A DNA stretch of 64,000 nucleotides from Algibacter_G agarivorans (GCF_039543245.1 NZ_BAABJJ010000012.1:62001-126000), one strand, 5' to 3'; shown: positions 1-10,252, counted from the first letter of the stretch. Numbers and translations: made by a program. Notes: generated by a model not told the origin, from the sequence alone.

Positions 1-6
1 TTAAAA

Positions 7-51
7 CTTAGGAAACTTTTTTTGTTTCTAAAGTTTCCTAAGGTATATTTG
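7..51 (+). promoter_or_regulatory. TetR operator and efflux-operon promoter
   Basis: A perfect 13-bp inverted repeat (CTTAGGAAACTTT at 7-19, AAAGTTTCCTAAG at 30-42) with a 10-bp spacer lies just upstream of the TetR gene. A Bacteroidota-type promoter overlaps it: TTG at 22-24, 19 bp, then TATATTTG at 44-51, a full match to TAnnTTTG. The operator covers the -33 element, which suits autorepression of the TetR-RND operon. Transcription would begin only a few bases before the ATG at 61, so the leader is very short. The palindrome and promoter are seen; the regulation is inferred. Confidence 0.75.
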
Positions 52-60
52 CAGGCGATT

Positions 61-666
61 ATGAAAGAAAAAATTTTACATGGTGCTACAGATTTGTTTT
101 TAACCTACGGGTTTAAAAGCGTTACTATGGATGATATTGCCAACCACCTTGGCATGTCTAAAAAAACCATATATCAGCACTACGATAATAAGACAAAGTT
201 AATTGAGGCTACAACCATGCACTTGTTTGAATTTATTTCAAATGGTATTAATTGCATAATTGACCTTAAAAAAAATCCTATAGAAGAAATTTACAGCATC
301 AAACAGTTTGTAATGAAGCATCTTAAGAATGAGAAATCTTCACCTCAATATCAATTACAAAAATATTATCCAAGAATTTTTAAAACCTTAAAGGAAAAAC
401 AATTTTGTGTTATGCAAGATTGTGTTACAGATAATTTAAATAGAGGTGTTCATCTCGGTCTATATAGAAAAGATATTCATGTAGATTTTATTTCAAGAAT
501 CTATTTTAACGCTATGCTTGTAATAAAAGACAAAGACCTGTTTCCTGAAGATAAATTCTCAATGCCAATGCTCATGAATAATTATATCGAGTATCACTTA
601 CGAGGAATTTGCACACCAAAAGGCTTAGAAATATTAAATAATTACATCAATTCAAATCAATCATAA
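61..666 (+). CDS. TetR/AcrR family transcriptional regulator
   Basis: This 201-residue protein has an N-terminal TetR helix-turn-helix (motif MDDIANHLGMSKKTIYQHY, about residues 22-40) and a divergent helical ligand-binding half, the usual size and layout of the family. I chose the ATG at 61. An upstream in-frame TTG at 22 lies inside the operator and -33 region, so it is unlikely to be translated. The gene ends 1 bp before a TolC-family gene and leads a four-gene efflux operon. It probably represses itself and the pump through the inverted repeat at 7-42. The inducer cannot be read from the sequence. Confidence 0.9.
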   Translation: MKEKILHGATDLFLTYGFKSVTMDDIANHLGMSKKTIYQHYDNKTKLIEATTMHLFEFISNGINCIIDLKKNPIEEIYSIKQFVMKHLKNEKSSPQYQLQKYYPRIFKTLKEKQFCVMQDCVTDNLNRGVHLGLYRKDIHVDFISRIYFNAMLVIKDKDLFPEDKFSMPMLMNNYIEYHLRGICTPKGLEILNNYINSNQS

Positions 667-667
667 A

Positions 668-2011
668 ATGAAGAACAAACTAATTTTAGCTTTTAGTTTA
701 CTTTGCTCTATATCTATGTTCTCACAAGAAAACAGTCAAAGTTTCACACTACAAGAAGCTATAGATTATGCTCTAGAACATAATAGAACTTCAAAAAATG
801 CTGGACGCGATATAGAAGCAGCAAAAAAGCAAAAATGGGAAACTATAGCAACTGGGCTTCCACAAATTGATGGTAGCATTGACTATAAGAACTCTATAAA
901 ACAGCAGGTGCAAGTCATTCCTGCTAGTGCTTTTGGTGGCCCCGCAGACGAAGTTAATGCCGTTGAATTTGGATTAGACCAGAGTGTAAACGCCTCAGCA
1001 ACTTTATCGCAATTAATCTTTGATGGCTCTTACCTAGTTGGTTTACAATCTGCCAAAGTATTTCTAGAAATTTCTAAGAATGCCAAAACAAAAACCGATT
1101 TAGAGGTTAGGAAAGCAGTAATTAATGCGTATGGTAATGTTTTATTAGCCGAGGAAAGCGTTAATGTCTTAGAGAAAAACAAAGCGACACTTCAAAAAAA
1201 CCTTGATGAAACGACCAAGATTTACGAAAACGGACTAGAGGAAGAAGAAAGCGTAGAGCAGTTACAAATAACACTTTCCGGCATAGCCAGCAGTCTAAGT
1301 AAAACCATACGCTTAAAGAAGCTTGCATACCAGATGCTTAATATGAATTTAGGTTTAGATATAAATAATAACACTTTTCTTAAGGATAATTTAGAAACAC
1401 TTACTGCCAAAAATATCGATTTAAGCTTAGTAAGTCAACCATTCGAAATTGATAACACTATTGATTATCTTATAGCTGAGAATGATAAAACATCAAAAGA
1501 GCTTTTGGTAAAACTTGAACAAAGTAGAGCTTTACCAACAATAAATACATTTTTAACTGGTGGATATGCATCATTTAGTAATGATTTTGACTTTTTAAAA
1601 AGCGACCAAAAATATTATGGTTTTGGGATTTTTGGTGCCAGTATAAAAGTTCCCATTTTTAGTTCTGGATTAAAAAGTGCTAGAACACAGCGTGCAAAGA
1701 TAGATTTAGAAAAATCTAAAGACGATTTAACAGAAACAGAACAGCGCTTAAAACTTCAAATAGCTTCTGCTAAAAGTGATTACCAATTTGCTATTGAAGA
1801 CTATAATAATAAAAAAGAAAATCTAAACCTCGCTGAGCGTATCGAAAAGAAAAACCAAACAAAATTTTTTGAAGGTATTACCTCAAGCTTCGAATTAAGA
1901 CAAGCACAAATTCAACTATACAGTGCGCAACAAGAATTTCTACAATCTATGCTCGATGTTATTAATAACAAAGCTGCCTTAGAAACCATCTCTAACTCAA
2001 TTAACTACTAA
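668..2011 (+). CDS. TolC family outer membrane efflux protein
   Basis: This 447-residue protein has a signal peptide (residues 1 to about 20, ending SMFSQ) and two long alpha-helical repeats typical of OEP/TolC channels. The helices are rich in Gln, Lys, Glu and Ala around residues 130-220 and 340-440. It should form the trimeric outer-membrane duct of the tripartite pump encoded with the next two genes. It starts 1 bp after the TetR stop and ends 11 bp before the membrane fusion gene, so the genes form an operon. The family call is firm; the transported substrate is unknown. Confidence 0.92.
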   Translation: MKNKLILAFSLLCSISMFSQENSQSFTLQEAIDYALEHNRTSKNAGRDIEAAKKQKWETIATGLPQIDGSIDYKNSIKQQVQVIPASAFGGPADEVNAVEFGLDQSVNASATLSQLIFDGSYLVGLQSAKVFLEISKNAKTKTDLEVRKAVINAYGNVLLAEESVNVLEKNKATLQKNLDETTKIYENGLEEEESVEQLQITLSGIASSLSKTIRLKKLAYQMLNMNLGLDINNNTFLKDNLETLTAKNIDLSLVSQPFEIDNTIDYLIAENDKTSKELLVKLEQSRALPTINTFLTGGYASFSNDFDFLKSDQKYYGFGIFGASIKVPIFSSGLKSARTQRAKIDLEKSKDDLTETEQRLKLQIASAKSDYQFAIEDYNNKKENLNLAERIEKKNQTKFFEGITSSFELRQAQIQLYSAQQEFLQSMLDVINNKAALETISNSINY

Positions 2012-2022
2012 AACCAATCAAA

Positions 2023-3195
2023 ATGAAATATATATATTCACTCATATTAGTAAGCATTCTTTTATCTTCTTGTGGAAATGATAAGAAAAAATCTGTTGAA
2101 GATATTATGGCTACTAATGATTTAGAACTCATTAGAAAAAAGAAAACAGAATTAGATATTTCGGTTCAAGAAATTTCTACACAATTAAAGCAACTTGAAT
2201 CAAAAATCAAAGTTTTAGATCCTCAAGAAAAAATTCCATTAATTACAACGTTTACCGCTAAAGAAGCTGTTTTTAATCATTTTGTTGAACTTCAAGGCAA
2301 TGTAAGCACAAAACAAAATGTAGTTATAATTGCAGAATATGGTGGTGTTTTAAAACAGGTTTATGTTAAGGAAGGCCAACAAGTAAACAAAGGGCAAATA
2401 TTAGCAAAAATTGATGATGGCGGTTTAAGTCAGCAATTAGCTCAACTAAAAATTCAATCAGATTTAGCAAAAACCACTTTTGAACGTCAAGAGCGTTTAT
2501 GGGACCAAAAAATTGGTAGCGAAATTCAATTTTTACAAGCTAAAGCAACTTACGAATCTCAACTTCAGGCTACAAAACAATTACAACAACAAGTTGGAAA
2601 AACCGTTGTTCGAGCGCCTTTTTCTGGCACCATCGATGATGTTATAACCGATCAAGGCAATGTTGTTGCGCCGGGCCAATCGCAATTATTTAGAATCGTA
2701 AATCTTAATGACATGTACATAGAAACAGATGTTCCAGAGCGCTATGTGTCTGATATTACAAAAGGAAAAGAAGTTAAAGTAGATTTTCCAGTTCTAGGAA
2801 AAAAATTAGAGGCTAAAGTACGTCAAGCAGGAAACTTTATAAATCCTGCGAATCGAACTTTTAAAATTGAAGTTGCCATCCCAAATAAGGCCATGTCAGC
2901 TATCAAACCTAATCTTACCGCAAAACTTAATATTAACGATTACACAAACGAAAAAGCAATTTTAATTCCACAGAGTATCATTTCAGAAAACGCCCAAGGC
3001 CAACAATATGTGTACACCATTACTGATAAAGTTGAAAATAGGGCTAAAGTAAAACGTGAAATCATAGAAACAGGTAGAACCCAAGGTGACTATATAGAAG
3101 TACTTTCTGGTATTCAAAATGGTGAGGAAATAATTGATGAAGGTGCACGTAGCGTAAAAAACGATCAGGAAGTAAAAATTATAATCAGTAATTAG
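2023..3195 (+). CDS. RND efflux membrane fusion (periplasmic adaptor) protein
   Basis: This 390-residue HlyD/AcrA-type adaptor is a lipoprotein: the N-terminus ends in a LLSSC lipobox with Cys17. A coiled coil near residues 35-65 precedes the barrel-sandwich (lipoyl-like) half motif VYVKEGQQVNKGQILAKI. A helical hairpin (about 145-185), a second lipoyl half and a beta-barrel region follow. It should link the inner-membrane pump to the TolC-like duct. It lies in the TetR-TolC-MFP-RND operon. A 100-bp gap with two hairpins separates it from the pump gene, unlike the tight spacing elsewhere in the operon. Confidence 0.93.
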   Translation: MKYIYSLILVSILLSSCGNDKKKSVEDIMATNDLELIRKKKTELDISVQEISTQLKQLESKIKVLDPQEKIPLITTFTAKEAVFNHFVELQGNVSTKQNVVIIAEYGGVLKQVYVKEGQQVNKGQILAKIDDGGLSQQLAQLKIQSDLAKTTFERQERLWDQKIGSEIQFLQAKATYESQLQATKQLQQQVGKTVVRAPFSGTIDDVITDQGNVVAPGQSQLFRIVNLNDMYIETDVPERYVSDITKGKEVKVDFPVLGKKLEAKVRQAGNFINPANRTFKIEVAIPNKAMSAIKPNLTAKLNINDYTNEKAILIPQSIISENAQGQQYVYTITDKVENRAKVKREIIETGRTQGDYIEVLSGIQNGEEIIDEGARSVKNDQEVKIIISN

Positions 3196-3202
3196 TTTTG
3201 TC

Positions 3203-3277
3203 ATTCCTGCGTAGGCAGGAATCCACTTTATAATAATTCCGTTTAATAGAATAGAAGATTCCCTTCTTCAAGGGAAT
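3203..3277. repeat. Two short hairpin repeats inside the efflux operon
   Basis: Two perfect stem-loops fill the gap between the adaptor and pump genes. The first is ATTCCTGC / GCAGGAAT (3203-3210 and 3215-3222, loop GTAG). The second is ATTCCCTT / AAGGGAAT (3258-3265 and 3270-3277, 4-nt loop). Neither has a proper T-run on the plus strand, so they do not look like full terminators. They resemble short intergenic repeats common in flavobacterial genomes. They may tune pump expression or protect the upstream mRNA; that is inference. Confidence 0.65.
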
Positions 3278-3295
3278 GAAAAAAGGTTAAATAAA

Positions 3296-6200
3296 ATGAC
3301 TGATAAAAAAAAGAAAGTAAATAAAGAGTTTGCGTTAGCATCATGGGCTATTAATAACAAAACGACCATGTATGTACTAATTGCACTTATACTATTTCTA
3401 GGTGCAGGTGCTTACTTTAGTATGCCTCGTGAAAGCTTTCCAGAAATTAAAGAAACCAAAATTTACATAAGTTCGATTTACCCAGGAAATACGGCAGAAG
3501 ATATTGAAAAACTCATTACAGACCCTATAGAAGACAAGCTTAAAACCGTAAGTAATGTTGTTGAAATCACCTCAACTTCACAAGAAGATTATTCAATAGT
3601 TGTAGTAGAATTTGATGAAAATATTTCTGTTGAAGCTGCCATGCAAAAAGTAAAAGACGAAGTAGATTCAGAAACCTCTAGTGAAGATTGGCCAACATTT
3701 AATAGTGCCAAGGTAGAACCTAATGTGTTTGACTTAAGTATGTCTGAAGAAATTCCAATTCTTAATATTAACATTTCTGGAGACTATCCAGTTGACAAGC
3801 TTAAAGAATATGGAGAATATCTAGAAGATGAAATTGAAGGACTTCAAGAAATTAAACAAGTAGATATTCGTGGTGCACAAGAAAAAGAAGTTGAAGTTGC
3901 CGTAGACATTTATAAAATGATGGCTGCTCAGGTTAGTTTTGATGACATTATTAACACCATAAGTAGAGAAAACATGACCATGTCTGCAGGTAATTTAATA
4001 TCTAGCGGACAACGACGAACCATACGCATTTTAGGCGAAATAGAAAACCCTAAAGAATTGGAGGATTTTGTTGTAAAGTCTGAAAACAACAACCCTATTT
4101 ATCTTAAAAATGTTGCCAAAGTAACGTTTAAAGACGAAGATAAAACAACTTATGCCAGAGAGTTTGGCGAACCTGTAGTCATGCTTGATGTTAAAAAACG
4201 AGCAGGAAAAAACATGGTAGCCGCCGCAGAACAAATTCAGGCTATTGTTAAAATTGCCATAGAAAATAAATTTCCACCAGATTTAAAAGTCAGCATTGCT
4301 AACGATCAGTCTTCAAAAACCATTGGTCAGGTTGATGATTTAGTAAACAACATCATCTTTGGTATCATACTGGTTGTTACCGTATTAATGTTTTTCTTAG
4401 GATTTAAAAACGCACTTTTTGTTGGGTTTGCTATACCTATGTCGATGTTTATGTCCCTAATGATATTGAACTTGCTAGGTTATACTATGAACACCATGAT
4501 TCTATTTGGATTGATTATGGGGCTGGGCATGTTAGTAGATAACGGTATTGTAGTAGTAGAAAATGTCTATAGATTAATGAGTGACAAAGGCATGAGCCGT
4601 ATTGAAGCTGCAAAAAAAGGTATTGGTGAAATTGCATTTCCTATCATTATATCTACCGCAACTACTGTCGCTGCTTTTATTCCGTTAGGATTATGGCCTG
4701 GGATTATGGGACAGTTTATGATTTATTTCCCAATTACCTTATCTGTTGTTTTAGGGTCATCATTATTTGTTGCCATTTTCTTTAACTCAGTAATGGTATC
4801 TCAATTTATGACTACAGAAGATAAAGACATGCCATTAAAACAAATCACTAAAATCTCAGCTATTTTTGGGGCTATAGGTTTGTTAATTTTAATCTTCGGT
4901 GGCGCATATAAAGGATTAGGATCCTTAATGATTGTAACTGTTGGTTTACTATGGCTATACCGTTTATTTTTGCGACGATGGGCTAATGGGTTTCAAAATA
5001 ACATTTTACCAAAATGGGAACGCGCTTACGAAAAATCACTTCGTTTCGCGTTAAGTGGAAAAAAACCAGCATTAATCACTATTGGAACTTTTGTATTACT
5101 GATTATTGCTTTTATGGGCTTTGGCGCTTCTGTTGGAAGTCAGCGAACAAAAGTGGAATTCTTTCCAGACAACACCCCTAATCAAATTATAGTTTACATA
5201 GAATATCCTGAAGGTACAGATATTAAAAAGACCAATACTATTACCAAAGATATTGAGCAGCGTGTTTATAAAATAATCAACGATTCTGCCTATATGGATG
5301 ATGATTTCAATTTCTTGACTGAAAGTGCTGTTTCGCAAGTTGGCGAAGGTGCTGGCAACCCACAAACTGATGGTGGTTCTGCCGCCGAAATGCCTCATCG
5401 CGGTAAAATTACGGCTACTATGAGAGAGTATAAATTTCGAAAAGGTGCCGATAGTAAAGATCTTCTTAAAAAGGTCCAACAAGATTTAAAAGGTATTTAC
5501 CCTGGAGTTGCCATTTCTGTTGAAAAAGATGTAGCTGGTCCTCCTGCTGGATATCCTATAAATGTTGAATTAGAAGGTGAAGATTATTCTGAATTGATTG
5601 CTACTGCCGAAAAAATGCGCGATTTTATTAACTCCAAAAATGTTCAAGGTATTGATGAATTAAAAATCGACGTCAATAAATCAAAACCATCCATGCAAGT
5701 TTTAGTTGATAGAAAAAAGGCTGGAGAATTAGGTATTACATCTGGTCAAGTTGGACAACAATTACGTAATTCTATTTTTGGTGCAAAAGCGGGTATTTAC
5801 AAAGAAGATGGCGAAGATTATGATATTTATGTACGCTTTAATGAAGAAAACAGATATAATACCAGCGCTATATTTAATCAGAGAATAACCTTTAGAGATA
5901 TGGCTTCGGGAAAAATAAAGGAGATTCCTGTTTCTACAGTTGCCAAACACACTAATAACTCTGGCTTCAGTGCTATAAAACATAAAGATGTTAAGCGTGT
6001 TGTTACACTCTATTCTGCTTTAACTCCGGGCTTTACAGATGCTGGTGCCATTGTTTCAAAGATTCAAAACGAAATGCAAGGTTTTACTGAAAAACCAGAT
6101 GGTGTAAAAATTGATTACACGGGTCAAATTGAAGAGCAAAACAAGCAAATGGCATTCTTAATGGGCGCATTCTTTACTGGTTTGGGCTTAATATTCTTCA

Positions 6201-6790
6201 TTTTAATTTTCCAATTTAATTCGGTTTCTAAACCTGGTATTATAATGCTGGCTATTTTCTTGAGTCTTATTGGGGTATTTGGAGGCATTGTTGCTACAGG
6301 TAGTTCATTTGTTATTATGATGACCATGATGGGTATAATATCGCTCGCCGGAATTGTAGTAAACAACGGTGTGGTGCTTTTAGATTACACACAGCTATTA
6401 ATTGACAGACAAAAAGTTAATCACGATTTAGAAGATGACCAATATTTAGTCCAAAACGACCTTATAGAAGCCATTGTAAAAGGAGGAAAAGCACGTTTAC
6501 GCCCTGTTCTATTAACTGCAATCACAACCATTTTAGGATTAATCCCTTTAGCAACGGGTTTAAACATTAACTTCTTCACGTTATTTAGTGAATTCAATCC
6601 ACACATTTACATGGGAGGAGATAATGTAATTTTTTGGGGCCCTTTAGCTTGGACTGTTATTTATGGTCTTTTCATTGCAACCTTCTTAACATTAATTGTT
6701 GTTCCTATTTTATTTTATTTAATTACGAAGTTTAAAATGAAAATTTATAGTAACCGTGTAGCTCAAGAACAAACAGTTGTAGCTCAATAA
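3296..6790 (+). CDS. RND family efflux pump, inner membrane transporter (AcrB-like)
   Basis: This 1164-residue protein has the AcrB/HAE1 layout: TM1 near residues 22-40, a large periplasmic loop, TM2-6 around 350-560, a second periplasmic loop and TM8-12 near the end. The TM4 proton-relay signature reads LVDNGIVVVENV, so the first of the usual two aspartates is kept and the second is Asn, as in many non-enterobacterial RND pumps. The TM10 region has GIVVNNGVVLLDYTQ. It is the energised, proton-driven part of the tripartite pump, and a terminator follows at 6855-6893. The substrate cannot be deduced. Confidence 0.93.
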   Translation: MTDKKKKVNKEFALASWAINNKTTMYVLIALILFLGAGAYFSMPRESFPEIKETKIYISSIYPGNTAEDIEKLITDPIEDKLKTVSNVVEITSTSQEDYSIVVVEFDENISVEAAMQKVKDEVDSETSSEDWPTFNSAKVEPNVFDLSMSEEIPILNINISGDYPVDKLKEYGEYLEDEIEGLQEIKQVDIRGAQEKEVEVAVDIYKMMAAQVSFDDIINTISRENMTMSAGNLISSGQRRTIRILGEIENPKELEDFVVKSENNNPIYLKNVAKVTFKDEDKTTYAREFGEPVVMLDVKKRAGKNMVAAAEQIQAIVKIAIENKFPPDLKVSIANDQSSKTIGQVDDLVNNIIFGIILVVTVLMFFLGFKNALFVGFAIPMSMFMSLMILNLLGYTMNTMILFGLIMGLGMLVDNGIVVVENVYRLMSDKGMSRIEAAKKGIGEIAFPIIISTATTVAAFIPLGLWPGIMGQFMIYFPITLSVVLGSSLFVAIFFNSVMVSQFMTTEDKDMPLKQITKISAIFGAIGLLILIFGGAYKGLGSLMIVTVGLLWLYRLFLRRWANGFQNNILPKWERAYEKSLRFALSGKKPALITIGTFVLLIIAFMGFGASVGSQRTKVEFFPDNTPNQIIVYIEYPEGTDIKKTNTITKDIEQRVYKIINDSAYMDDDFNFLTESAVSQVGEGAGNPQTDGGSAAEMPHRGKITATMREYKFRKGADSKDLLKKVQQDLKGIYPGVAISVEKDVAGPPAGYPINVELEGEDYSELIATAEKMRDFINSKNVQGIDELKIDVNKSKPSMQVLVDRKKAGELGITSGQVGQQLRNSIFGAKAGIYKEDGEDYDIYVRFNEENRYNTSAIFNQRITFRDMASGKIKEIPVSTVAKHTNNSGFSAIKHKDVKRVVTLYSALTPGFTDAGAIVSKIQNEMQGFTEKPDGVKIDYTGQIEEQNKQMAFLMGAFFTGLGLIFFILIFQFNSVSKPGIIMLAIFLSLIGVFGGIVATGSSFVIMMTMMGIISLAGIVVNNGVVLLDYTQLLIDRQKVNHDLEDDQYLVQNDLIEAIVKGGKARLRPVLLTAITTILGLIPLATGLNINFFTLFSEFNPHIYMGGDNVIFWGPLAWTVIYGLFIATFLTLIVVPILFYLITKFKMKIYSNRVAQEQTVVAQ

Positions 6791-6854
6791 ATTTTTAATA
6801 TGGATAAACGAATAGATTAATTTTAATTGCGTTTGACTAACTCGATTAATAGCG

Positions 6855-6893
6855 AAAACCCAGATTTTTAAATATGAAAGTTTGGGTTTTTCA
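6855..6893 (+). terminator. Terminator of the RND efflux operon
   Basis: The stem AAAACCCA (6855-6862) pairs with TGGGTTTT (6883-6890) and runs into further T residues. It lies 65 bp after the pump stop codon on the coding strand. Confidence 0.7.
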
Positions 6894-6976
6894 TTTTATA
6901 ATATTTCAAATCTAATAACACTTTAACCGCTTCCGTATTAAAAATTTCGGATACAAAACACCTAGATTTATACACA

Positions 6977-7009
6977 ACAAAAATCCAGAGAAGCTAGCTT
7001 CTCTGGATT
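6977..7009 (-). terminator. Terminator of the TonB receptor gene
   Basis: A perfect 28-nt palindrome (6982-7009, centre CT|AG, arms AATCCAGAGAAGCT) is followed on the minus strand by TTTTTG (6983 down to 6978). It lies about 57 bp beyond the receptor stop codon and faces the plus-strand terminator at 6855-6893, so the two convergent units are each terminated. Confidence 0.85.
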
Positions 7010-7065
7010 AATTTAATTATTAAAAACTGTCAACCTATTTTAGGACGACTTATTATTGGTTACCT

Positions 7066-9987
7066 TTATAATTTAAAATTCATTCTTGCAAACAAATACC
7101 TTCCTGAATAACCAAACTGAGATGTTCTTCTTGAGTAAACAAATTGATCCCCAGAAGTTCCTCCTGGTCTATTCTCATCAGGGTATACATCAAATAAGTT
7201 ATTTGCTCCAATAGAAATATTGACATCCTCATTAAGTTCATAAGACACTGTTAAATCTGTAACTACTTTACTTCCATATACAGCATCAGCAGAAACAGTA
7301 TGTTGAGCTACACTTGCAGATCCTGCAAAATCATCTGGATCTTCCACTTCTCCGAAAAAAGTATTTCTTAATAAGAAGTTCCAGTTTTTGTAGGATAAAT
7401 TATTTGATAAGCTCGCTTTAGTTCTAGGAATCGCAAGTGTTAAAAATGCTTCTTCTTGAGCATCAAAGAAATTACCTGTTTGCCCAGCAGCAGTAACAGC
7501 TGAAGGAACATTTAATGCGTCGACTTCTGTTTCAGTGAAATTTGCAGCCAAGTCTGATGTTAATTGTAACTCATCACTTAAGCTGGTTTTATGGCTTAGC
7601 ACTATATCTAACCCTTTAGTTTTTGTGTCTATCGCATTCACAAAGAACCGAGCACTTGTAGCACCTGCATCTCTAAATATCTTTTGAACATTAGTATTTG
7701 TACCTGCTCCAAAACTTCCACTATAAACAATCCGATCATCGATATTAATTAAATACCCATCTATACTAAATGTTAAATTTGCATCTGGGATTTTTCCCGA
7801 AAAACCTAAACTAAAACTTGTTGATGTTTCCTCCTTTAATTCATCAATACCCAATAAATCTGCTAATCTACTGTCGTTAGTAAATGTCCCTTGCTCTAAT
7901 GGCACATTATTTTGAAAAACAGTACTTGTTCTACTAAAAAATTGTTGATGAAGTGATGGTGCTCTAAAACCAGTATTAACAGCTGACCTAACATTTAAAT
8001 TATCAGTAATCTTATAACGTGCTGCTAGCTTAGCATTAATTGTCCCTCCAAAGTCTGAGAAATTTTCATAACGTGCAGCTAAACTTACTAGAAAGCTTTC
8101 CGTAAAATCAGCTTCTAAATCAATATAAGCAGCAATACTGTTTCTTGTGCTATTAGTTGCGTTATTCGGATCAAAGCCTCTAAATACTTGAGCTCCTCCA
8201 CCTAATGGAGCTCCTGTGAAATTATTTCTAACTAGTAAATCATCGGTTGTCGATGCTGTAACTATATCACCATTAATATCATAACTGGCATATGAGTTGA
8301 GCTCTCCTTCTTCAATAAAATAGTTTTCTACTTTATATTCAGCACCAATTGCAAGATTTAATCCATCAAAAATATCATCATAAAAACGAGTTGCATCTAA
8401 ATTAGTTGTATTTTGAGAAAACCCTATTGTCCCAGCATCAAAGGATCTTTGAGTACCTGTACCTAAAGTACCATTACTAGAGTTACCTACAGTATAAGTA
8501 AATAGGTTTTCTCCAAAGGTATTAGAAAAATCTACTTCCCAATGTTCGTTTACTTTTCCTTTAATACCAACAGATAAAGATTTATCTACAATATCGCTAC
8601 CAATACTTGGCAAAAATCCATTAGGAAATGCTGGTGTATTTGCTCTACCATCACCTTGAGCAGGTCTTCTATAAAACCCAGAAGCTAAACCACTGCGGTA
8701 GGATACTCCTCCAAATGAATATACTTCAGCATTTTCACTTACAGGAATACTAGAGTTAAAGAAAAATTTCCCTTCTCTTAATTTAGAAGTTCCTACTTTA
8801 AATCTAAAATCTTCTCTTGTTAATCCTCTAGCAGCTAATTCGTCTGCATCTGCGTCAAAATCTAAAATTCCTCTAAATGTATCTACATCTGCTTGTTGGT
8901 TTAAATCTAATCCAGCAATTTGAGACTGAGTAGCAGCATCTATATATGAAATTGATTGTGCAGCTGTTTGATAATCAAAAAGCGTCATATCCGCAACATT
9001 ACCACCATTGGCGGCAAATACTCTTTCTGCTCCATGGTAACCTCTAAATATGTCACCTGCGTAATCTTTATTTCTAAGCGCTGGCTCTCTTGTAGATAAA
9101 GTTCCCGTAAAATTAATAAAACCACCTTTATCTCCTAAAGGAACTCCGTAGTTTGCATCAAGTTTAAATTTTTCCCCATCACTACCACCTTCAAATTGAT
9201 TTGAATTTTCACTAAAATTTGCTCCAGAAGTTATGGTTAAATCTAATTTCCCCGTAGCTTCCTTGAGAACAATGTTTATAACACCTGCAATAGCATCAGA
9301 TCCGTATTGTGCAGCAGCGCCATCGCGTAATACTTCAATTCTTTGTATTGCAGCCGTAGGAATTGCATTCATATCTGTACCAACACTACCAGCTCCAACT
9401 GTGCCATTGACATTTATTAAAGCAGTATTATGCCTTCTTTTTCCATTTATTAAAACCAATACTTGATCTGGTCCTAACCCTCTTAAAGAGGCAGGATCTA
9501 TATGATCCGTTCCATCAGATACTGTTTGAGTTTGAGACGTAAAAGATGGTGCCACATAATTTAATATCTCATTAACAGAGGTTTGAGGGGCTTTATTAGC
9601 CAGCTCAGTAACATCTATTACATCAATGGCTACTGCAGAATCAACAGCCGTTCTACTCGGGTTTCTAGATCCAACAAGCACAACTTGATCTAATGCAACA
9701 CCAGATTGCATTGTAATATTCATGGTGTTGCCAGAAACTGTTTTTTCCTGAGTATCATACCCAACATAAGAAAACACCAATATGTCGCCGTTACTTGCCT
9801 TAACTGAATAGTTACCATCAAAATCTGTTGCAGTACCAGTAGTTGTACCTTTTACAATTACCGATACACCTGGTAATGGACCAGAATCGTCCGAAACATT
9901 ACCAGAAACCTCTTGCCCAAACATTGTTCCTGATATTCCTAAAAACATTAGAAACAACAGGGATTTTAAGTGAATTAATTTACTCAT
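7066..9987 (-). CDS. TonB-dependent outer membrane receptor
   Basis: This 973-residue receptor has a signal peptide (SGTMFGQ end), a carboxypeptidase-regulatory-like domain (about residues 26-95, DFDGNYSVKASNGDILVF), a plug domain (about 120-240, with INGKRRHNTALINVNG and VEVLRDGAAAQYGSDAIAG-type signatures) and a long 22-strand beta-barrel ending in an aromatic strand (RYLFARMNFKL). I chose the ATG at 9987, which gives a clean signal peptide; upstream in-frame starts add an unlikely leader. There is no SusD partner, so this is not a typical polysaccharide-utilisation pair. The ligand is unknown. The gene is monocistronic, with its own palindromic terminator. Confidence 0.92.
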   Translation of the reverse strand: MSKLIHLKSLLFLMFLGISGTMFGQEVSGNVSDDSGPLPGVSVIVKGTTTGTATDFDGNYSVKASNGDILVFSYVGYDTQEKTVSGNTMNITMQSGVALDQVVLVGSRNPSRTAVDSAVAIDVIDVTELANKAPQTSVNEILNYVAPSFTSQTQTVSDGTDHIDPASLRGLGPDQVLVLINGKRRHNTALINVNGTVGAGSVGTDMNAIPTAAIQRIEVLRDGAAAQYGSDAIAGVINIVLKEATGKLDLTITSGANFSENSNQFEGGSDGEKFKLDANYGVPLGDKGGFINFTGTLSTREPALRNKDYAGDIFRGYHGAERVFAANGGNVADMTLFDYQTAAQSISYIDAATQSQIAGLDLNQQADVDTFRGILDFDADADELAARGLTREDFRFKVGTSKLREGKFFFNSSIPVSENAEVYSFGGVSYRSGLASGFYRRPAQGDGRANTPAFPNGFLPSIGSDIVDKSLSVGIKGKVNEHWEVDFSNTFGENLFTYTVGNSSNGTLGTGTQRSFDAGTIGFSQNTTNLDATRFYDDIFDGLNLAIGAEYKVENYFIEEGELNSYASYDINGDIVTASTTDDLLVRNNFTGAPLGGGAQVFRGFDPNNATNSTRNSIAAYIDLEADFTESFLVSLAARYENFSDFGGTINAKLAARYKITDNLNVRSAVNTGFRAPSLHQQFFSRTSTVFQNNVPLEQGTFTNDSRLADLLGIDELKEETSTSFSLGFSGKIPDANLTFSIDGYLINIDDRIVYSGSFGAGTNTNVQKIFRDAGATSARFFVNAIDTKTKGLDIVLSHKTSLSDELQLTSDLAANFTETEVDALNVPSAVTAAGQTGNFFDAQEEAFLTLAIPRTKASLSNNLSYKNWNFLLRNTFFGEVEDPDDFAGSASVAQHTVSADAVYGSKVVTDLTVSYELNEDVNISIGANNLFDVYPDENRPGGTSGDQFVYSRRTSQFGYSGRYLFARMNFKL

Positions 9988-10252
9988 AATTATAAATAGT
10001 TTTGAATTAGTTGCTGCTAATATATGTATTTTATCGGGCAAAATAATCAATTATCAATAAAATATTATGCGTACATATAAAATATTCGCAATAACATCAT
10101 AAAAAAATAGAAGTATTAATAATTGTTAATTTAAAAAATTGCGAATTTGATAAATTTTAAAAACATACTAAGCAACCCCTCTTCAACAAATAGACAGAAC
10201 ACATTCTAACTAAAAAAACAACTATAAAAATTCATACTCTAACGTATTTGAT

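Noticed and set aside
7066..9987. A polysaccharide-utilisation locus
   Set aside because: Neither TonB receptor has a SusD-like partner or glycoside hydrolase genes beside it.
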